From: Desulfurivibrio alkaliphilus AHT 2
GTDB taxonomy: Bacteria > Desulfobacterota > Desulfobulbia > Desulfobulbales > Desulfurivibrionaceae
Reading direction: 5' to 3'
Assembly (NCBI RefSeq): GCF_000092205.1
Contig: NC_014216.1
Span: 2,919,742-2,983,741 of the forward strand
Length of the DNA stretch: 64,000 nt
Under the pieces are notes generated by a model. That model was not told the origin of the DNA. It saw only the letters and a program-made list of their open reading frames with translations, and ran no database searches. The translations under genes were made by a program, and so were the position numbers. Below, piece after piece: positions 59,517 through 64,000 of the stretch. Each line of letters starts with the position of its first letter. Positions within the stretch are counted from its first letter, which is position 1.

Positions 59517-60977
59517 CTAACCAGGAACCTTTGTGGTTGCCCCGTCGGGCTTGGCCTGGACCCTGCCGGTGGTGATGACGTCTTCTCCGGAGATTTCGCG
59601 CCGACTCTCCAGCGCCCGCTCGATTTGCCGCTGATCCCGAGCCCGCAGGGTGCCGCCCACCCAGCGATCCATCACCGTGGCCGCCACCAGATCACCGGTA
59701 ACATTAACCGCCGTCCGGCTCATGTCCAGAATGCGATCCACCCCGATGATCAGGGCAATGCCGGCGGAGGGGATGCCGATGGAAGTGAGCAGCATGGCCA
59801 GGATGACAATCCCGATTCCCGGGGTGCCGGGTGAGCCCACCGAGGCCCCCACCGCCAGTACCACGATCAGCAGCAGGCTGGTAAGGCCCACCTCGACGGC
59901 GAAAACCTGGGCTAAAAAGAGGGTGGCCACCACCTGGTACAGGGCGGTCCCGGCCATATTAACGGTGGTGCCCAGGGGAATAACAAATTGCGCGATGGAG
60001 GAGCGCACCCCCAGTTTGTCTTCGGCGGTTTTCAGGGTCAGCGGCATCACCGCCGCCGAGCTGGAGGTGGAAAAGGCCAGCAGTTGCGCATCCCGTACGG
60101 CTCGGAGAAAAAACAGCGGCGACTGCCTTCTGACCAGACGCAAAATCAGCAGGTACATGCACATCACCACCAGCAGCCCCGACAGCACCGTGGCCACGTA
60201 GAGTCCCATTCCCAGCAGGGCGTCCAGGCCCAGTCGGGTGGTAATCTGGGTAATCAGGCCAAATACTGCCAGGGGGGCCAGAAACATTGCCCAGCGCACC
60301 ACCACCATGGTGACCTCCTGGATGGAGCCCAGCAATTCCAGCAGCGGCTTGGCCTGCTTGGGCTGCATACTGACCAGGGCCACACCGCCGATAATCGCCA
60401 GCAGCACCACCTGGGCCATGTCCCTCTCCAGGCCGGCCTGCAGGGGATTGGTGGGCAGAAAATCGGCGATGCGGCCGGGCAGGGTTTCCAGGGTGATGCC
60501 CTCCGGGGCGGTGGGTAGAGCCGTGGCGGCACTGCCCAGGGCGGCCTGTACCATGGCGCTGTCGAGATAGATCCCCGGCTTGATCAGCAGGGCGGCGGCG
60601 ATTCCGATGAGGATGGCCATGACGGTGGTGGCCAGAAAGAACAGCCCCACCCGCACCCCCAGTTTGCGCAGGTGAGTCATGTCTTCGCTGGCCGCCATGC
60701 CGCGAATGATCGAGGCGATCACCAGGGGGATGACAATCATCTGGATCAGGGCTAGAAAGACGTGGCCGGGCAGGGCCAGCCAGTTGGTGATGACCCTGGC
60801 GGTGGCGGGGGGAACGTTGCCGCCGGGACCCAGCAGGATGCCGGCGGCAAGACCGGCGAACATGGCCAGCAGCACCTGCAGCCAGAGGCGCCGCCGGATG
60901 AAGCCGTGCAGCCGGACGGCCTGGTATTTCAGGTTCCGTGGCTGCAGTACGGTTAGGGGATCGTTGATCACAGACAT
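59517..60977 (-). CDS. Dicarboxylate/amino acid:cation symporter (DAACS)
   Basis: 486 residues with eight helices and two hairpins: HP1 STSSSAAVMPLTL, TM7 TVNMAGTALYQ and HP2 GSPGTPGIGIVI. The usual TM7 motif is NMDGT; here Asp is replaced by Ala (codon GCC), a residue linked to a Na+ site in GltPh. It probably imports glutamate, aspartate or C4-dicarboxylates. The start ATG 60977 is preferred to TTG 60989. A ~40-residue hydrophilic tail ends the protein. Confidence 0.9.
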   Translation of the reverse strand: MSVINDPLTVLQPRNLKYQAVRLHGFIRRRLWLQVLLAMFAGLAAGILLGPGGNVPPATARVITNWLALPGHVFLALIQMIVIPLVIASIIRGMAASEDMTHLRKLGVRVGLFFLATTVMAILIGIAAALLIKPGIYLDSAMVQAALGSAATALPTAPEGITLETLPGRIADFLPTNPLQAGLERDMAQVVLLAIIGGVALVSMQPKQAKPLLELLGSIQEVTMVVVRWAMFLAPLAVFGLITQITTRLGLDALLGMGLYVATVLSGLLVVMCMYLLILRLVRRQSPLFFLRAVRDAQLLAFSTSSSAAVMPLTLKTAEDKLGVRSSIAQFVIPLGTTVNMAGTALYQVVATLFLAQVFAVEVGLTSLLLIVVLAVGASVGSPGTPGIGIVILAMLLTSIGIPSAGIALIIGVDRILDMSRTAVNVTGDLVAATVMDRWVGGTLRARDQRQIERALESRREISGEDVITTGRVQAKPDGATTKVPG

Positions 60978-61054
60978 CTTAAACACCAAGTTTAGCGGCT
61001 GGCGAAGTGATTATCAACTTGAAAAAATCGCGGCCGTGCGTGCCCCTGGCAGAA

Positions 61055-61075
61055 CTTGCCGCAAGATGCGGTGCC
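61055..61075 (-). repeat. Relic E14 of the hairpin family
   Basis: On the minus strand GGCACCGCATCTTGCGGCAA matches the canonical left inner arm, without the rest of the element. It lies upstream of the DAACS gene. Confidence 0.5.
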
Positions 61076-61169
61076 ATATGATTGCCCGACTTTGTCGGGC
61101 TTGCGGATCATGGTGTTAATTTGGTATGCTTTGTTTGTTTCAGTCATGGATTAACAACAAGGAGAGAGC

Positions 61170-61778
61170 GTGAATAGCGTGAATAAGGAAGGAGAGCTTA
61201 ACCTGAAGTCGGCCGGTAGAGGCAGCTTGGCTTTTTTACAGGGTTTTTTGCGACACCCGGAACAGGTGGCGTCGATAATTCCCAGTTCCCGGTTTCTGGA
61301 GCGGCGGCTGGTCGACTGTGCCTGTATCCGCCATGCCTCCCTGGTGGTTGAACTGGGACCCGGCACCGGCGGCACGACCCAGGCCATGCTTAAAGCCATG
61401 CGGCCGGATGCCAAGTTGCTGAGCATCGAAATCACCCCGGAATTTGTGGAGTTGCTGCGCCGGCATCCCGACCCCCGCCTTAACGTGCAGCTGGGCAGCG
61501 CCGAGCATGTCCGGGAGATTCTCCATCAACAGCAATTGCCCCCCCCCGATGTGGTGGTGTCCGGTATTCCCTTCTCCACCATGCCGCTGACCATGGGGCG
61601 CCGGATCATTGGGGCGGTCTGGGATTCATTGCCCCCCGGCGGGCTCTTTGTCGCCTATCAGGTGCGGGATCGGGTGGCCCTGCTGAGCCGCAAACTGCTG
61701 GGCCAGCCGGAAGTGGAACTGGAACTGTTCAATGTGCCGCCCATGCGCTTTTTTCGTTGGCGCAAGCCGGAGGCCTGA
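61170..61778 (+). CDS. SAM-dependent methyltransferase (phospholipid N-methyltransferase-like)
   Basis: 202 residues. The SAM motif VVELGPGTGGTT and motif II SIEITPEFVELL, with VVVSGIPFSTMPLTMGRRI in the position of the substrate loop, resemble bacterial phosphatidylethanolamine N-methyltransferases (PmtA) and related rRNA-dimethylase-fold enzymes. The GTG start at 61170 has AAGGAGAG upstream. Role in phosphatidylcholine formation is possible but unproven. Confidence 0.82.
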   Translation: MNSVNKEGELNLKSAGRGSLAFLQGFLRHPEQVASIIPSSRFLERRLVDCACIRHASLVVELGPGTGGTTQAMLKAMRPDAKLLSIEITPEFVELLRRHPDPRLNVQLGSAEHVREILHQQQLPPPDVVVSGIPFSTMPLTMGRRIIGAVWDSLPPGGLFVAYQVRDRVALLSRKLLGQPEVELELFNVPPMRFFRWRKPEA

Positions 61779-61805
61779 AACCAGCAGGAGAGGTAATCAA
61801 CAGAC

Positions 61806-62861
61806 ATGCTTGCCATGTTGCGGCTCTGGCACCGGCGTTATTTCAGCGACCCCCAGGCGGTGATCCTGACCTTCCTGCTGCTGATCGGCACCCTGGTGCT
61901 GCTCTTTTTCGGCCGGATGCTGGCCCCACTGCTCACCGCCATCATCATTGCCTATCTGCTGGAAGGTCCCATTGCCTGGATGGAGGACAAGGGGGTGCGG
62001 CGGATCGTTGGGGTCAGTTTTGTGCTGCTGCTGTTCGTCGTGCTGGCCCTGGTGGGCTCTTTTGCCATTTTTCCCCTGCTCTGGGCCCAGATTGCCGATC
62101 TGTTCAAAGAGTTGCCGCATTACATCGCCCGGGGGCAGCAGGTGCTGCTGGCCCTGCCCGAGCGCTATCCGGCGATCAGCGAAGATCAGGTCCGGGAAAT
62201 AGTCAACACCGTCCGTACCCAGGTGGGCACCCTTGGCCAGCGGATGCTGGCCATTTCCCTGGCCTCGGTGGCCAACCTGATCACCCTGCTGGTCTACCTG
62301 GTCCTGGTGCCTTTTCTGGTCTTTTTTCTGCTCAAAGACAAAAAAATCATCCTGGAATGGGTCAGCCTGCGGCTGCCCCGGGAACGCAGCGCCGCCCAGT
62401 ACCTGTGGCATGACCTGGATGTGCAGATGGGCAACTACGTACGGGGCAAGTTCTGGGAGATCCTGATCGTCGGGGTGGTGACCTATCTCTGCTTTGCCCT
62501 GCTGGGGGTCGATTACGCCCTGCTGCTGGCCACCCTGACCGGCTTGTCGGTGCTGATCCCCTACGTCGGGGCGGTGGTGGTCACCATTCCGGTGGCCCTG
62601 ATCGGTTATTTCCAGTGGGGTATGGGCAGTGAACTGTTCTGGCTGCTGGTAATTTACGGGGTCATCCAAGGCCTGGACGGCAATGTGCTCAACCCGCTAC
62701 TTTTTGCCAAGGTGGTCAACCTCCACCCGGTGGCGATCATCGCCGCCATCCTGGTTTTCGGCGGCCTCTGGGGGTTCTGGGGCATCTTCTTTGCCATCCC
62801 CCTGGCCACCCTGGTCAACGCGGTCATTATCTGCTGGCCCCGCACCCCCGACCCTGTGTAA
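61806..62861 (+). CDS. AI-2E/PerM family transporter
   Basis: 351 residues, eight helices, with the family pattern: FFGRMLAPLLTAIIIAYLLEGPIAWM at the start and VIQGLDGNVLNPLLFAKVVNLHPVAIIAAIL near the end. Members include AI-2 exporters and Na+/H+ antiporters. AGGAGAGG precedes the ATG. The TAA stop lies in element E11. Given the alkaliphile-like antiporter content, a cation role is an alternative. Confidence 0.9.
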   Translation: MLAMLRLWHRRYFSDPQAVILTFLLLIGTLVLLFFGRMLAPLLTAIIIAYLLEGPIAWMEDKGVRRIVGVSFVLLLFVVLALVGSFAIFPLLWAQIADLFKELPHYIARGQQVLLALPERYPAISEDQVREIVNTVRTQVGTLGQRMLAISLASVANLITLLVYLVLVPFLVFFLLKDKKIILEWVSLRLPRERSAAQYLWHDLDVQMGNYVRGKFWEILIVGVVTYLCFALLGVDYALLLATLTGLSVLIPYVGAVVVTIPVALIGYFQWGMGSELFWLLVIYGVIQGLDGNVLNPLLFAKVVNLHPVAIIAAILVFGGLWGFWGIFFAIPLATLVNAVIICWPRTPDPV

Positions 62862-62965
62862 ACGAACAGCAGCACCGCATCTTTGGGCGATCAGCCAAGC
62901 TTGCGTACCCGGGGTACGCGGCGCTTGACTGCTTGCCCAAATATACGGCACTGCTGCTCGTTTAC
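62858..62965 (+). repeat. Long hairpin element E11
   Basis: 108 bp. Outer arms GTAAACGAACAGCAG and CTGCTGCTCGTTTAC pair with one mismatch. The inner stem is the TTTGGGC/GCCCAAA type and AAGC/GCTT, further paired changes. Its GTAA is the stop of the AI-2E family gene. Confidence 0.88.
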
Positions 62966-63034
62966 ACTGACGCTATTTTTCAGGGTATACGGGAAGGCAT
63001 AAAGAGCGGTGAACTTGCTGCAGACGGGGGGAAG

Positions 63035-63142
63035 GTAAACTTGCAGCAGTGCCGCAGGTTCGGGCAAGCAGCCCGGCGCCGCGTACCCCAGGTACGCAAG
63101 CCGGGCTGATCGCCCGAAGATGCGGTGCTGCTGCAAGTTTAC
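63035..63142 (-). repeat. Long hairpin element E12 (reverse orientation)
   Basis: 108 bp. Exact outer arms GTAAACTTGCAGCAG and CTGCTGCAAGTTTAC. On the minus strand its GTAA contains the stop of the actin-like gene, the same arrangement as plus-strand copies. It lies ~70 bases from E11, tail to tail. Confidence 0.88.
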
Positions 63143-64000
63143 CCAAACATGAGGCCTATTTCGGGCCAGTGCGCTGGTGGTACTTCCAGGGCCAGTTTCA
63201 AGGCCCCTTTGGCCCCGATTCGTTCCGGGTCATCTACGCAGGTGATTCGCACATCGCCGTAATCGTGCAGGGCGTTTGCCAGCATCCGATCCAGGCCGCG
63301 GATGCGGGAGCCGCAACCGGCCAGGTAGATGTTTTTCAAGGTCTCTTCCTGATCTTCGGGGTCGAAAGAGGCGATTAAAGTTTCCACCTGCTCCACGATA
63401 TTGGGCACCATGCTCTCGCAGACCGTGCGGATCTCTTCGGTGATGTCGAAACGCGCTGGTTTGCCTTCCACCCGCAGGGTAACCTCCACCGGCCGTTCCG
63501 GTTCCCCGACAAAGGCGTGTTCCTCTTTGATCCGGCAGGCCAAAGAGCGGGTGATCTGGGCCCCGGGGTGGCGCCGCAAAATGGCGGCCTCCAGCCGTTC
63601 ATCCAGGTAATCGCCCCCCTTGAAGGTGGTAACCTGATCTTCGGGGGCCGGTACCGAGCCTTTCATGCCGCAGACATCCACCGTGCCGGCCCCGATATCG
63701 ACGATGATGCAGCGGTTGAGCTTGCCCAGCGCGTAGGCGACCATGAAGGGTTCGGAAACCACCAGGGCGGTATCCATCACCTCGCGGGCCACCTTGAGCA
63801 GCACCTCCTTGTTCATCAGCGAGGCCCGGGCCGGAACCCCGATGATCCCGCTGACCCGTTCCCCGTTGCTGTTTTCTTTGATCTTGTCCACCAGGTGGTG
63901 GATCAGTTCCCGGGCCGCCTGGTAGTCCCGTTCGCTGGCATCGCGGATTACCCCTTCCGCCAGAGGGTGGCAAAGATCGAGGAAGTTGCGTTTTTCCAGG
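63139..64000 (-). CDS. Actin-like ATPase (MreB/MamK-type), 5' end outside window
   Basis: The frame is open to the window edge, so the N-terminus is missing. Visible parts include the phosphate-2 motif IIVDIGAGTVDVCG, the adenosine motif YLAGCGSRIRGLDRML and the connecting segment SGIIGVPARASLMNKE. The upstream readable part (LDLCHPLAEGVIRDASERDYQ) also fits the family. MamK/MreB-like filament or EutJ-type chaperone roles are possible; no magnetosome or microcompartment genes are adjacent. The stop lies within element E12. Confidence 0.82.
   Translation of the reverse strand, partial: LEKRNFLDLCHPLAEGVIRDASERDYQAARELIHHLVDKIKENSNGERVSGIIGVPARASLMNKEVLLKVAREVMDTALVVSEPFMVAYALGKLNRCIIVDIGAGTVDVCGMKGSVPAPEDQVTTFKGGDYLDERLEAAILRRHPGAQITRSLACRIKEEHAFVGEPERPVEVTLRVEGKPARFDITEEIRTVCESMVPNIVEQVETLIASFDPEDQEETLKNIYLAGCGSRIRGLDRMLANALHDYGDVRITCVDDPERIGAKGALKLALEVPPAHWPEIGLMFG

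Overview
The window looks like a chromosome segment of a GC-rich, anaerobic, Gram-negative bacterium of the Desulfobacterota (deltaproteobacterial) type. The evidence is a Mrp/Mbh-like multisubunit cation/H+ antiporter operon, a rubredoxin and a small single-cluster ferredoxin, TSUP and DASS anion transporters, PilZ and phosphorelay genes, the tetrapyrrole set sirC-like/ccsA/hemA/hemL, and an outer-membrane porin. The large antiporter operon and the sulfur-type transporters would suit a haloalkaliphilic sulfur-metabolising member of the Desulfobulbales, but that assignment is inferred from gene content only.

Layout. 1-10,000: a signalling cluster with five receiver-type modules, one complete membrane histidine kinase, one degenerate kinase, a TSUP anion transporter, a two-helix membrane protein and a PEP-synthase-like phosphotransferase; no DNA-binding output domain is encoded. 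10,480-12,600: a CBS-domain protein beside a DASS anion symporter. 12,770-20,950: a SnoaL-like protein, then an Mrp-type antiporter operon (E, F, G, MbhD-like, MbhE/B-like, C and three large D-type subunits). 21,130-23,720: a nitrate/sulfonate-type ABC importer. 23,900-31,540: porin, htpG, ferredoxin, hydrolase, Spy/ZraP-like protein, an unusual REC-SBP-CheW fusion and a small membrane protein. 31,700-39,300: hemL, the F0 part of ATP synthase, a nucleoside phosphorylase-like protein, rimO, an HU/IHF protein and an RluB-type pseudouridine synthase. 39,600-45,400: a UbiD-family decarboxylase, a PilZ protein and sirC-like/ccsA/hemA. 45,600-50,810: the conserved rpmH-rnpA-yidD-yidC-jag-mnmE block. 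50,820-64,000: rubredoxin, hpt, bioA, tRNA-Arg(TCG), an SPFH/zinc-ribbon pair, a hybrid kinase with a PhnD-like binding protein, a DAACS symporter, a methyltransferase, an AI-2E family transporter and the end of an actin-like gene.

The main unexplained structure is a family of about 108-bp near-perfect inverted repeats (12 full or near-full copies, E1-E12, plus relics E13 and E14) scattered between genes. Their stems differ in sequence but stay paired, with compensatory changes, and in many copies the opening GTAA supplies or abuts the stop codon of the preceding gene. Several copies lie inside conserved operons (atpB/atpE, rpmH/rnpA). A second repeat, F, lies on the same side of three of them. 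No transposase, CRISPR array or rRNA was seen.
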